This document shows, one piece after another, positions 21,801 through 29,869 of a stretch of DNA of 64,000 nt; the first letter of the stretch is position 1, and each line of letters opens with the position of its first letter. The position numbers and the translations under genes were made by a program. Source of the stretch: Catonia carolina (taxonomy: Eukaryota > Arthropoda > Insecta > Hemiptera > Achilidae); the NCBI GenBank assembly GCA_035578175.1, contig JAQMRL010000001.1:437880639-437944638 (forward strand). Reading direction: 5' to 3'. The notes beneath the pieces were generated by a model. The model was not told the origin of the DNA, made no database searches, and saw only the letters and a list, made by a program, of their open reading frames with translations.

Positions 21801-22557
21801 CCCGAAGAAAAAAAAATTCAAGACGACAATGTCTGCACAAAAAATCATGTGCACTGTCTTTTGGGATCGGAAAGGTGTTTTGCTGATTGATTTTCTCCCA
21901 AGAGGTGAAACCATTAATGCGGCAAGGTATTATGAAACCTTAGGAAAACTAAGGCGGGCAATTCACAACAAACAGAGAGGAATGCTCAGTAACGGAATTG
22001 TGTTGCTCCATGACAATGCTCGGCCCCATACCGCTGGTGACACTCAAACATTGGTTCAACAATTTCATTAGGAGCAGTTCGATCACCCGCCCTACAGCCC
22101 GGACTTGGCACCGTCTGAGTACCACTTGTTCCTGCACATGAAGCGCGAGCTAGGCGGTCAACGCTTTGAAACCGACAATGAAGTGAAAACTGCCGTGGAG
22201 TCGTGGCTTCATTCGTTGGCGGGAACCTTCTACGAAGAGGGTATAGACAAATTGATCACCCGCTACGACAAGTGTTTGAACATCGGTGGAAACTATGTCA
22301 AAAAATAGTTTAAGGTTTGGGCTTTCATGTAGAAATAAAATTATATTGTTTTACTTGTTTTTTTTAAAAGCGGGTACTTACTTTCTGAACATGCCTTGTA
22401 TTACACTGTAAATAAGCTGTAATTAAAATTTAATATAAACTGACATTAAACATTTTTTGTCGTAGGACCTACGTTGAAAATTAAACGAAACGTTGTGTAC
22501 CAGAAATACACCGATGTTATTGAAGAATTTTATAAAGAAGCCAATCCAGGGAAATAA
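801..22557 (+). CDS. ACSBG: Bubblegum-type (ACSBG) very-long-chain acyl-CoA synthetase, C-terminal nine exons (5'-partial)
   Basis: Coding exons are 801-869, 1612-1796, 5059-5224, 8596-8724, 11870-12019, 13439-13579, 18095-18223, 19525-19642 and 22466-22557 (TAA 22555-22557). All junctions are AG/GT and phases agree, giving 392 residues. Seen: FMGVPRVWEKM in exon 2, AFGMSECAGAHT in exon 4, GWLHSGDIG in exon 5, ITGRSK joined to ELLITAGGENV across exons 5 and 6, and GPTLKIKR near the end. The order matches the adenylate-forming domain and C-terminal lid of the ACSBG family, which activates long and very long fatty acids to acyl-CoA using ATP. Vertebrate members have about 660-720 residues, so roughly the N-terminal 40% lies left of the window. 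I see no upstream exon in 1-800. The eight complete introns are loaded with transposons, but no exon is broken, so the gene looks functional. Which insect paralogue it is cannot be decided here. Confidence 0.93.
2552..4443. mobile_element. piggyBac-like non-autonomous element with TTAA target duplication, split by a LINE insertion
   Basis: TTAA at 2548-2551 and 4444-4447 flanks inverted ends CCCTTTATAGG and CCTATAAAGGG. A TTAA duplication with CCCTTTATAGGG-type ends is a classic piggyBac signature. The interior repeats GGTAAGTGTACTTACCA-type short palindromes (about 2570 and 2945) and has no transposase. A jockey-type LINE fragment lies inside, which explains much of the length. The element sits in ACSBG intron 2. 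Confidence 0.8.
3220..4255 (+). pseudogene. Jockey/CR1-type LINE, 5'-truncated reverse transcriptase C-terminus
   Basis: The frame 3300-3908 encodes KFLGVSLDRTLSWDYYTDQ, SHIRYAILVWGNSS and KIQKKAIRCMMG, typical of the region after the RT palm in jockey/CR1-like LINEs. It is clearly homologous to the longer copy at 52730-53725. The catalytic FADD segment is missing. The 3' UTR ends in a short hairpin-like sequence (TGGAGTCTCCAGG) and an A-rich tail at 4228-4255. A roughly 120-bp imperfect tandem duplication (AAGCCTRCTGARKTAAGCAG) lies in the 3' UTR. Confidence 0.8.
4572..4935 (-). repeat. Family B SINE-like repeat
   Basis: One of about twelve copies. The tail end (CATCAGCCGAAAGGCTGG) is at the low coordinate and the head (GCCCTGCAACGAACAGATT) at the high one. 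The unit is about 390 bp when complete. This copy is slightly truncated at its head. It lies in ACSBG intron 2. Confidence 0.8.
5635..6384. mobile_element. pogo/Tigger-like deletion derivative (750 bp)
   Basis: Inverted ends CAGTAATCCCTTGGTATCCG and its partner ending GGGATTACTG are flanked by TA. The plus-strand interior near 6050-6165 reads QELMIPYEEVHKEFEKKKKK followed by KQRAITNYF and a stop, resembling the C-terminus of Tigger/pogo transposases (usually ending in an ITxFF-like motif). A GAA trinucleotide run at 6107-6132 encodes the Lys stretch. The catalytic domain is gone. The element lies in ACSBG intron 3. Confidence 0.75.
6431..6680 (-). repeat. Family B fragment
   Basis: The tail half of family B (ATCAGCCGAAAGGCTGG through GTCTGGCTGTGTAATGAAAT) is recognisable; the head is missing. 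It ends against an unexplained GC-richer stretch starting near 6690. Confidence 0.75.
6690..7240. other. Unclassified segment with repeated GAGTGAGAG blocks
   Basis: Contains GCGAGTGAGAGGGAG near 6711, GCGAGTGAGAGCG near 6897 and its reverse ATTCTCTCACTCCCAC near 6915, all in locally GC-richer sequence than the surrounding intron. No ORF or terminal repeats could be supported. It may be the remnant of an older element. Confidence 0.35.
7241..8175 (+). mobile_element. Family A element, copy 1 (Helentron/HINE-like)
   Basis: Starts TTTTTACTTTCTCTTGCC and ends CACACCAGATTTTT. Subterminal inverted blocks ACTTTCTCTTGCC and GGCAAGAGAAAGT lie near the two ends, with a GT microsatellite about 140 bp from the 5' end and a short hairpin (GTGTGA/TCACAC) just before the 3' end. 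No target duplication is evident; both flanks are T-rich. The element lies in ACSBG intron 3. Confidence 0.75.
8300..8441 (-). repeat. Family B head fragment
   Basis: The diverged head end of family B (TTCTGTTCTTAAATG through CCTGCCTGTTATGAGCA) is visible; the tail half is absent. It lies 150 bp upstream of the ACSBG exon at 8596. Confidence 0.6.
9797..11086. mobile_element. Non-autonomous TIR element, copy 1 (possibly hAT-like), split by a family A insertion
   Basis: The end regions AGTTTGCTCCTAATGTAAAC (9810s) and GGAGGAGCAAACT (about 11060) are inverted and match an uninterrupted copy at 49811-50145. Without the nested family A copy (10015-10969) the element is about 335 bp. The flanks share TATAG-like bases, but the duplication length is unclear, so hAT is only a guess. 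Confidence 0.65.
10015..10969 (-). mobile_element. Family A element, copy 2
   Basis: A full-length reverse copy, from AATCTGGTGTGAAAC to GGCAAGAGAAAGTAAAAA. It carries a CA/GT tract at about 10808-10831. It is nested in the TIR element of 9797-11086, and the other copy of that element shows the empty site. Confidence 0.75.
11330..11717 (-). repeat. Family B, full-length copy with 13-bp target duplication
   Basis: TGAACTGGAAGAT occurs at 11317-11329 and again at 11718-11730, exactly flanking a 388-bp family B unit. This fixes the family's full length and shows retroposon-like integration. It lies in ACSBG intron 4. Confidence 0.85.
12064..12993 (-). mobile_element. mariner-like element, internally deleted (930 bp)
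   Basis: Inverted ends CGAGGGCAGTCCAGAAAGTC and its partner end at 12993 beside TA; the left TA is mutated. The minus strand encodes an N-terminal helix-turn-helix part (RFLLAKNNKPIEIYRQICEV, RSGRPSLVTDDI) at 12831-12550 and a C-terminal part (FLHDNARPHT, PYSTDLAPSDYH) ending GDYVEK at 12162. The second and third catalytic Asp are present; the region with the first Asp is deleted. The left end lies 44 bp after the exon 5 splice donor of ACSBG. Confidence 0.88.
13225..13305 (-). repeat. Family B head fragment
   Basis: Only the head segment (AGCCCTGCAACGAACAGATT to CTGTCTGTTATGGGCA) remains. Confidence 0.6.
14191..15125 (-). mobile_element. Family A element, copy 3
   Basis: A full-length reverse copy inside the pogo-like element. 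Its sense strand keeps a 97-codon ORF (minus 14993-14700) containing [19 protein letters not shown], shared with other copies. Confidence 0.75.
15718..16698 (+). mobile_element. Family A element, copy 4, with long GT tract
   Basis: A full-length forward copy. The internal microsatellite is expanded to about 40 bp of GT (15859-15898), the longest in the window. Confidence 0.75.
17272..17688 (-). mobile_element. mariner-like 3' fragment with an internal inversion
   Basis: The end CGAGGGTTATCCAGAAAATA follows TA at 17270-17271. The minus strand encodes FKWDVFDHPPYSPDLAPSDF through LNLFGDYVEK (17625-17371). The preceding HDNARPHTARRTNK motif instead reads on the plus strand (about 17633-17675), bounded by inverted CTTGGCCAAAAGTT / AACTTTTGGCCAAG. 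The fragment then joins family B at about 17688. Confidence 0.8.
17689..17990 (-). repeat. Family B, tail-truncated at a chimeric junction
   Basis: Begins inside the unit at GTACACTTATCAGCATGCC directly beside the mariner fragment and runs to the head (CACCTGCCCGTTTTGGGCA). Confidence 0.75.
18280..18420 (+). repeat. tRNA-headed SINE fragment (family C, second subfamily)
   Basis: Contains an A-box-like TAGCCCATGGTGTAGTGG and a B-box-like GGGTTCAATACTC, followed by SINE body (GGAATTTTTTCATC). Truncated by or near family A copy 5. Confidence 0.55.
18446..19366 (-). mobile_element. Family A element, copy 5
   Basis: A full-length, somewhat diverged reverse copy in ACSBG intron 7. The CA/GT tract has shrunk to almost nothing (about 19217-19225), showing length variation between copies. 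Confidence 0.72.
19904..20163. mobile_element. Short TIR element (MITE, about 260 bp)
   Basis: TATCGTCCATCCAATGGTAA at the left matches the reverse complement of the right end (TTACCATTGGAGGGACGATA), and the similarity extends to about 40 bp. No coding capacity. It lies in ACSBG intron 8. Confidence 0.7.
20387..20665. repeat. Near-perfect palindrome with hammerhead-ribozyme-like cores on both arms
   Basis: Arms of about 130 bp face each other across about 20 bp. Each arm carries, on its outward strand, CTGATGA, a GGTGGATCCACC-type hairpin, then GAAA and CACGTGT. See the separate ncRNA entry. A decayed relative lies at 30047-30080. Confidence 0.8.
20541..20590 (+). ncRNA. Candidate hammerhead ribozyme (type I-like, short stem III)
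   Basis: Conserved core CTGATGA occupies 20550-20556 and GAAA 20569-20572. Stem I: TTACT (20545-20549) pairs with AGTAA (20581-20585). Stem III: ACAC (20572-20575) pairs with GTGT (20576-20579) with no loop, as in dimer-active hammerheads. Position 20580 is A, giving a GUA cleavage triplet. Stem II (GTG/CAC, loop GATC) has three pairs plus mismatches, one G fewer than the other arm. Such motifs are known in Penelope-like retroelements and retrozymes. Activity is not shown, and each arm carries a one-base defect. Confidence 0.5.
20857..21055 (+). repeat. tRNA-headed SINE (family C)
   Basis: A-box-like TGGCGTAGTTGG and B-box GGTTCGAATCCC, body ending GATGCGACGTTAAATAAATA, flanked by an AAGYCATTTT duplication (20847-20856 and 21056-21065). 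A mobile SINE, not a tRNA gene. Confidence 0.85.
21262..21410 (+). repeat. Decayed tRNA-headed SINE (family C, second subfamily)
   Basis: CCCATGGCATAGTGGTCAGT and CCAGATTCAATTTCCAG are diverged A- and B-box regions; body TTTTTTCATCATTTAATTTT. Confidence 0.55.
21442..22398 (+). mobile_element. mariner-like derivative whose 5' end is an inverted copy of its 3' end (957 bp)
   Basis: Ends CAAGGCGTGTTCAGAAAGTA and its inverse, with TA on both sides. Plus-strand 21721-22308 encodes MTGDETWVRHV, LLHDNARPHT and PYSPDLAPSEYHLF, ending GGNYVKK. The third catalytic residue is Glu (PSE) rather than the usual mariner Asp, and TAG at 22069-22071 interrupts the frame. The first about 190 bp repeat the last about 190 bp in reverse, replacing the N-terminal coding part. 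It lies in ACSBG intron 8, 67 bp before the last exon. Confidence 0.88.
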
Positions 22558-23110
22558 TTTTTTAATTTGAAATCTAATTTAAATGTTATTTATAATTTTA
22601 TATATTTTTAATGATGAAATGAGATGAAGTAATTACAATGGTATCTACAATATGTGGTGTTTGCTCAACGATTAATTTGATAAAAATATTTAGTGATATT
22701 ATTTTTATGTACTATTAGTATATAATGTATTTTATATTTATATAAATATACATAAAGGAATTGAAAATTAAATCAAAATAAAGTTTGTGCAATTTTTTAT
22801 ATATATATTATAATATATTTTAAATTTAGTATGCAGGTAATGTAAATTCGGTACTTAAATTTATTTAGTTTCGGGGTTAACTTATTCAGGTAAATTTAAT
22901 AAAATCATTATTACATTCGCTTTTTTTATTATTCACATATATTTTTAAAGTACGACTGAAATTTGACTGAAAGTAATTAAGAATCTGTCACGAATTTTTC
23001 ATTATTATTTTTCTTGCATATTAACTTGTTATATCTTTGTTGATGTCTGTTGAGAGTTGTATGTTTATATTATTATTGTAAATAAATGTTACATGTTGGT
23101 TTAATTTGTG
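22558..23110 (+). other. ACSBG 3' untranslated region and candidate polyadenylation signals
   Basis: This AT-rich, non-coding stretch follows the stop codon. Canonical AATAAA hexamers lie near 22776 and near 23080, so two alternative 3' ends are plausible. A 20-base fragment matching the 5' end of family A follows at about 23120, and a mariner begins at 23148, so the transcript probably ends before these. Confidence 0.5.
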
Positions 23111-23147
23111 TTTGTCTCATTTTTTACTTTCTCTTGCTGCCCATGTA

Positions 23148-24074
23148 CGAGGTCTGTCCAATAAATACGCAAACTGAGCCCATAAAAACTTTATTTTGCA
23201 AAATTTAGTCTACATCGATTTTGTTTCCTTCAAAGTACTCCCCATTCGTTGCTACGCACTTATTCCATCTTCTTCTCCACTGTTTAAAGCACCCTTGGAA
23301 GTCCTAAGCAGTTAGGCTTTTTAGTTTCTCGTCGTTTCTTGCTTTATTGTGTCCAAATCTTCCCAGTGATGTCCCCTCATCACATTTTTGCATTTTGGGA
23401 ATAGGAAAAAGTCGTAGAGGTGAAATCTGGATAATAAGGAGGATGATCAAGAATGGTGATTGAATTTTTTGCCAGAAACTGGCGAACAATCAATGCTGAA
23501 TATGCAGGTGCATTGCCTTGGTGAAGGATCCATCTATCGGCCTTGACAAATGTTTGGTTAAAATAGTGTGCACAGTTAATTTTCGTAGATTCAATTCATC
23601 AGCTATCATTCGGACAGTTTATCGACGATCGGAAAGGACAAGGGACCGCACATAATCAATGTTGTCGTCAACACAGGTGGTTGAAGGTCGTCCCGGCCTT
23701 GCATCATCCGTGGCGTCTTGAAACCATCTTCAAAACGCTTAATCCACTTGAAAAGGGATGTTTTCTTCACAGCATTATCACCGTAAACAGCTGTCAACAT
23801 TTCAGTAATTTCTTTATAACTTTTACCGCACTTCACCAATAACTTGATATTGATTCGTTGCTCCGTGATTTTGTCAATTTCCATTTTCGACAAACAGTAA
23901 AAACAAGGACAACAGAAACTAACATAACTAGCATCCGACGCAAAGTTCAACGATCCGCCAAGCACTGACGGGCTCATTGGGAATCAGGCAACTAGCGCCG
24001 CCAGTGGGCGGGACTAAAGTCCGCGTCATAGGCGCTAGCTTGCACAAGTTCGCGTATTTATTGGACAGACCTCG
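23148..24074 (-). mobile_element. mariner-like element, internally deleted and catalytically dead (927 bp)
   Basis: Ends CGAGGTCTGTCCAATAAATA with TA on both sides. The minus strand begins MEIDKITEQRINIKLLVKCG at 23884 and carries KWIKRFEDG. The C-terminal part reads WILHQGNAPAYS (usual HxDNAPAH, so Asp to Gly) and PYYPDFTSTTF (usual third Asp replaced). The first Asp region is deleted. Confidence 0.87.
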
Positions 24075-24078
24075 TATA

Positions 24079-25406
24079 TCGGATGATTCAAAACTTTATG
24101 GCGCCGGCCGCATTGGCGCAGTTGGTAACGTGCTCGCCTCTCATCATGCGGTCCTGGGTTCGAATCCCACTCAGGCACGGCATATTTTCATACGTTACAA
24201 AAATCATTTCATCCTCATCACACACAGTTACACACCAACGTCGTCGCTAATGACCTTGATGTTGATGCGACGTTAAAAAAAAAAAAAATAAAAAAATAAA
24301 AAAATAAATAAAAAAAAAAAAAAAACTTTATGGCAACCTCTTGGGATCTCATTCTATAGCTAAAAATAAGAAAAAAAGTTCATATAGACATATGCCTGAA
24401 AACGCTTAGTTAGCGAGTTACGGCTAGTGAAAAATTTCACCTAGAACTCTGTACCCTCGGTGAACTAAGGCCTTATAAAAATGTTAAAGGTAGTTACAAA
24501 GATACAAATACGATTGTTTCTTATGTTTTTTAATCTCGAAAATTGAATAAAATTGGTTCCAAAGCTGTAAATGCAATACTTTCAGAGATATCTTAACATA
24601 AAACACAAGAATTGGTGCAAAGAAATAACACATTTTTGTGTTTAACGTAAGATTACTTCCATAAATGGTGAATAAAGATTTTTTTTCTTAAATAAATTTG
24701 TAGAAAATTTAATTCTGAAAAGATTCATGTGAATTACTCATGAAAAAAATGAATAATAGATATTGAAATTTTGCTTTATTTAAAATCAAAACAGACACAC
24801 ATAAAATGCACATTCTTAACTGCATAAAATATTAACTAATATTTAGGTTGGGAGTAACAGCTGATCATTTATCAGCTGTTACTCCCCAACCTAATATTTT
24901 GTGCAGTTAAGAATGTACGATTTATGTGCGTCTGTTTTGATTTTAAATAAAGCGAAATTTCAATATCTATTATTCATTTTTTTCATGAGTAATTCACATG
25001 AATCTTTTCAGAATTAAATTTTCTACAAATTTATTTAAGAAAAAAAACCTTTATTCACCATTTATGGAAGTAATCTTACGTTAAACACAAAAATGTGTTA
25101 TTTCTTTGCACCAATTCTTGTGTTTTATGTTAAGATATCTCTGAAAGTATTGCATTTACAGCTCTGGAACCAATTTTATTCAATTTTTCAGATTAAAAAA
25201 CATAAGAAACAATCATATTTGTATCTTTGTAACTCTACCTTTAACATTTTCATACGGCCTTACTTCACCGAGGGTACAGAGTTCTAGGTGAAATTTTTCG
25301 CTAGCCGTAACTCGCTAACTAAGCGTTTTCAAGTTTATGTTTTAGCTATATTTTTAGCTATAGAATGAGATCCCAAGAGATTACCGTAAAGTTTTGAATC
25401 ACCCTA
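24079..25406. mobile_element. Palindromic long-TIR element, copy 1, with nested SINE
   Basis: Arms of about 530 bp run from GGATGATTCAAAAC to GTTTTGAATCACCC and meet at a centre near 24870 (TAACAGCTGATCA / TATCAGCTGTTA). A second copy is at 58165-59276. No transposase. A family C SINE is inserted near the left end. TA dinucleotides adjoin both ends, and the left one abuts the mariner ending at 24074. Confidence 0.85.
24103..24321 (+). repeat. tRNA-headed SINE (family C), full copy
   Basis: A-box TTGGCGCAGTTGG, B-box GGTTCGAATCCC, body to GATGCGACGTT and an A-rich tail. Target duplication AAAACTTTATGGC at 24090-24102 and 24322-24334. Confidence 0.87.
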
Positions 25407-25419
25407 TATAGGGCAGGGC

Positions 25420-26070
25420 ACCCCTGAACCCAAAAAAAACATGTTTTTAGCGATTGGTCTGTGTGTGAACAAAGTATCTCAAGATGGAATAAAGTATGAA
25501 GTTAAAACTTGAAACTTAGGTTAAGAACTACTACAGGACCTGACATGAACATTTTCATCAAAATCAGTCCACCGCAAATAGTAGTCTATTCATATGATTT
25601 CACTTTTTTGCGATTTTCTTAAAAACGGCTCCTACGTTTTTTTTTAAAAATTGCCTCATTTACTACATTTTTTATGCTCTACAAGATAGCCCCATGTCTT
25701 CTGACATTCTTGGTGGCCCTTTACTCTCGTAGGAATTTCTTTTAAGATTGCGGCTTTAGTATACATTTTAAGGCAAAAGTGTATAATTCAAGTTGTAGAA
25801 CATTTAAGAACCTATAACTTTTATTTCAATCATTTTTTTGTACAACGCTTACTTTAGCAGCAATAAATGATTTTCTGTTTTTTTTTTCATCAAATCAGTA
25901 AAAAACTGGGATTTTTTAAGACTGCAATCTTAGTATACAAAACTGTACATAATCAAAGTAAAGGAAATTAAAAAATTTACAACTTTTATTTAAAGCATTT
26001 TTCTCTACAGAACCTAGATTTAAAGGCAATTATTGATTTTCCATATTTTTATTACTCTTTTGGTGAGGAA
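25420..26070 (+). repeat. Decayed family A element, copy 6
   Basis: Starts inside the unit at CCTGAACCCAAAAAAAACAT and stays alignable to about 26050 with many changes. It abuts the palindromic element and is older than the other copies. Confidence 0.65.
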
Positions 26071-26090
26071 CATTTGTTTCACAAAAGAAG

Positions 26091-28325
26091 TTTTTGATAC
26101 CAGGATAGTATGAAGTAGTAAGACGGACAAAGAAGCAAACAACTCTGGAAGTATAAATACAACCAACTACGGTGTAGCGACATAAAAATAGATTGTTTTT
26201 TTTAAATTAATAAATTAACACATCGTGTCAAAAAATAAAAAATAGTGGGACGGATAAATTGTTAAATTAATGGATATAATTAGTAGTTGTCAAGTCAGGC
26301 GTTTGTCGGGAAAAGACCGACATCGTAACAATAAACTTTAAAGTAAATTTATGGATTATTGAAAATAAACTTTTACAATAATTGAAACACGTGCGAGGTT
26401 ACTGACTTTATCAAAGTACTTGGACCGATGAAGTCGGTTAAGATATAGTTCAATGTGATTGGTTGAAAATTTTGAATCCTGAGATGTGATTGGATATTAT
26501 AGATTTTATAAATAATTTCAAGGTGAAATTAAAAACGACGCTTCTTAAAAATTATAAACGGAAGGAGAGTTCAACTTTGGCAGTCCTATGAAGAGGATGT
26601 GTGCTCCATACGCGTAAAAGTAACCATGTGCTTCGATAATAGGCTACATTAATATAATATCTATAAGTTAAATAATTAGTTTGAAATCAGAACATCTTGT
26701 TTATTAAAAATAAATATAATGCTCCACAAATAATTTGAACTTAACAACCAAAGCGAATGATTTTTAATTACATCGTATGAACTTCACTGGACAACCACGG
26801 AACTTCGAAAAGCCCATGGCAGGTATTTCTAAAGTAATTAATATTCTGTACAGAAAATTTTTTAAAACAAAAACATTAATAATTAAAACTAAAAGCGCTA
26901 TTTTATTTTAGTTTGTAATGAAACATAATTTAAAAATTGTTATTATTGTAGATCCTGTGTGTAAAATATAAATATTTCGTATATCATTAAATTTATATTT
27001 TTTTGTGTATAAATGTGTCTTGTTTTCATTATTCAATTTTTTCTATACAACGAAAATAGTCGTGGTCACGAACCTACAAATAACAAATCTTTTGGTAAAT
27101 ATTAAAATTTATTTAAAAACTCTACAAATATTTAACATACACTTATGGGGACAAATAATCACACTTTACAAATATTTAGCATTCCGATGTGGGAATTTTA
27201 TGTAACTATCTCAAAATTACACTACAAATATTTGGCAACACTTGTGGGGAATTTTTATATACATGTCTAAATGTTCAACCTGACAACGGTGGCATGCGGG
27301 CCGCACATGCGCAGTAAGTAGCTCCCCCACCACAGCGTCGTAGCCTGATACCGGCTGCCTCTAAAGTAGTACTCACTACTCATTGTGTTGTGTTCATGCG
27401 GTAATTGTTTTGACATTGGTGTCACTGTCGAAAGCCACACCCCGTCACAATTAGTTGCGCGCGCACAAAATACGGGGAAAATGTCTGAGATTCATTTTAG
27501 GGTAATAGGCAATAAGTTTTTTTCTACATGATGTACCTACAGTTTTGACAGGCCGAAAAGAAAGGTACGTCATAACCTCATTCTGTTATATTTACTATAC
27601 GGTTCTTTTTGTTAAAATGTCAAACAACTGATATTGTGCGTGTGTAGTTGATTTCTAAAATTTGACGTATGTTTCATATAAAATTCACAACTATTAAAAT
27701 TGATTCAGCTTCTTGGAATATTAACAGGAAGGAGAGACCAGACACGATGATCTATCTTTGACTTCCTTTCAAAAAGTGATTTTTTTTAAGCTTATTTATT
27801 ATATCTCTTTCTGCCCTACATACATCTAATTACAGATAAAATTTTATATTTTATAACAAAATAATAAAACGCATATTATGTAATCCTGGAAAAGAAGTTA
27901 TATTAGCCTATGTGATAGGGCCTACACAAAAAATACGATGAGATTTAAACTTCTAACTTTGTACAAGCGTATCTTATATAAATATCAGAGTATAATAATA
28001 TTTTTAGTGTAATAAAATAAGATCCATTAGGAAGCGAAAGTAATATTTTCAGAATTTTTTGATGTAAAATGAGCTTGTTAGAGTGTAGTGAACGAAACTG
28101 GCCGGCAGAGTGTCCTACTGTACCGCGTATTGTCACTATTGCGCTTGAACACCGTGCACTGATTGAAACGAGTTGAGGGGAATGGCGGACACAACACATT
28201 CTCTCTCTGTCCCGCTACCCTCCCTACACGCCGCCGTAGTTGGCGAACAGTATACAAAAAATTTTTCTGACTGACCAGTTACAGGGAAACCACTTTGCTT
28301 TCATACTATCCTGGTATCAAAAATC
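26091..28325. repeat. 2.2-kb segment bounded by a 24-bp perfect inverted repeat
   Basis: TTTTTGATACCAGGATAGTA starts at 26091 and its reverse complement ends at 28325. Inside lie a two-copy repeat (from about 26155 and 27290 to 28245) and 1.1 kb (26180-27285) of AT-rich sequence with no recognised ORF. It may be one DNA transposon; the flanks show no clear target duplication. Confidence 0.45.
27290..28245. repeat. About 1-kb repeat, copy 1 (second copy at 51213-52380)
   Basis: GCGGGCCGCACATGCGCAGT through CCCTCCCTACACGCCGCCG matches the second copy over almost all its length. CCAACTACGG at about 26163 and CCGTAGTTGG near 28236 suggest terminal inverted repeats with a 1.1-kb insertion just inside the left end. 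Unclassified. Confidence 0.65.
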
Positions 28326-28330
28326 ACTTA

Positions 28331-29116
28331 GGCGTGGTGCACACTGGAGGAACTGGTTTCATGTAATGGGTTTCAAGAAAACCATTTCATTGGATAGTGC
28401 ACACAGAAGCAACAGTTTTCCATCAGTTTCGTGATGGATTCTGACGATATGTGCTTGTGTTGTGGTGGTGGTGGCTAAGAAATAAGAAAAAAACGCAAGT
28501 ACTCGGTTCACCTGTTGATCAGGGATCGGCAACACAGTTGTTTTGTGGTAGCTCGCGAACTAAGCAGAGATCCCGATAAATTTAAGGATTTTTTTCGAAT
28601 GTCGAAGCCACTTTTTGATCGCTTGTTAGAACTAGTGAATCCACTAATAACAAAGGACACCAACTGGAGGTTAGCTCTGAGTGCCGAGGAAAAATTAACA
28701 ATTACACTGAGATAAGTGAAAACAGTTTGATTGTTTCGAAATATTTTTAATAATTGTCAAGTAGTATGTAACAATATGAACTATGCTGATAAGGTGTGGT
28801 CATTTAAAGTAAAGAAAAATCATTATAAAAAGAGGAAAAAATCATTATAAGTGTTTCTTTGAAAGAAAGGGCTCCAGTTCAGTATAGAGTTGATCCTGTT
28901 GTGGAATATTCCAGTCTTCTGCAGACTGATGAAACGTGAAACTGAAGCAACAGGAAACCGTTTTTACGAATTTCTTGAAATCAATGAAACGAAAATTTCA
29001 TGAAACGCTGTTTGCACCAACCTGTGTTAACCTTATCTATCTGTTGCAAGCAACTACAGTTTCATGTTTCACGAAACCAGTTTCATGAAACAAGTTTCTT
29101 CAGTGTGCACCGCACC
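28331..29116 (+). mobile_element. PIF/Harbinger deletion derivative (786 bp)
   Basis: Inverted ends with the common block GGTGCACACTG; 3-bp target duplication TTA at 28328-28330 and 29117-29119. The plus frame from ATG 28434 encodes KYSVHLLIRDRQHSCFVVAR and DPDKFKDFFRMSKPLFDRLL, matching the HARBI1-type transposase N-terminus, then stops at 28715. One in-frame TAA lies near 28476. The DDE catalytic domain is deleted. Confidence 0.85.
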
Positions 29117-29375
29117 TTACTTTGGTTATTCTGTACTCTACTATACTCCATTTTCATTTCTTCTTATGCAGCAGCTACTATGCCACCACCTACTTGAATT
29201 CTCTTAAGCTACTAATAAATTTTCTTTCCTGTTACAATGAAAGCCATTGCAATAAAAAAAAAACAATTCGACACCCAATGCCAATTGAACCAATTCAATC
29301 GACTTACTATATTTTTTACTTTCTATTTTCCTTTCTTTTGCCTTTTTTTACATTTTTCCTTTTAATTTTTGAATT

Positions 29376-29860
29376 TTTACTTTCTATTGCCGTATCTGTA
29401 TACTATAGAGAAAAGAAGTATTGCTTTCATGTCAATTTTTCAAAATTAAGTTTTCACTGGATATCCACGTTTTCAGGCTCCCTGAACCCAAAAAAACATG
29501 TGTTTAGCAACTGGTTTGTGTGTGTGTGTGAACAAAATACCTCAATACCTTATAGGTATCACTATGGGACCCAACAAGAAACATTTTCATCAAATCAGTC
29601 AACTGGAAGTAGTAGTTTATTCGTACGATTTTTCACTTTTTTATGATTTTCTTAAAAAACAGTTCCTACAATTTTGTTAAAAATCACCTCATTTACTACA
29701 TGTTTTTGCTCTACAAGATGGGATAAGTGCCATGTCAGCTAAAATTCTTGGGGAGGCTGAACTCTCAAAAACAAATTGTTTTTTAAGATTGCGGTTTGAA
29801 TAAAGATTTTCCGACAAAAATGTACACAATCAAAGTTACAAGAAATAAAAATTTTTTGTA
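29376..29860 (+). repeat. Decayed family A element, copy 7
   Basis: TTTTTACTTTCTATTGCCGT is a diverged 5' end, followed by CCTGAACCCAAAAAAACATG, a short GT tract and AACTGGAAGTAGTAGTTTAT. The 3' half is missing. Confidence 0.65.
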
Positions 29861-29869
29861 TTGTAATGT

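Noticed and set aside
24103..24321. tRNA-like A and B boxes as a tRNA gene (also at 20857, 51289 and 57542)
   Set aside because: No complete cloverleaf, and all are followed by a shared SINE body, A-rich tail and target duplications.
24840..24900. A strong stem-loop (AACAGCTGATC centre) as a terminator or ncRNA
   Set aside because: It is only the centre of the long palindromic transposon.
29122..29646. A 174-codon ORF with hydrophobic stretches
   Set aside because: It spans the end of the Harbinger derivative, AT-rich spacer and a decayed family A copy. The hydrophobicity comes from T-rich DNA.
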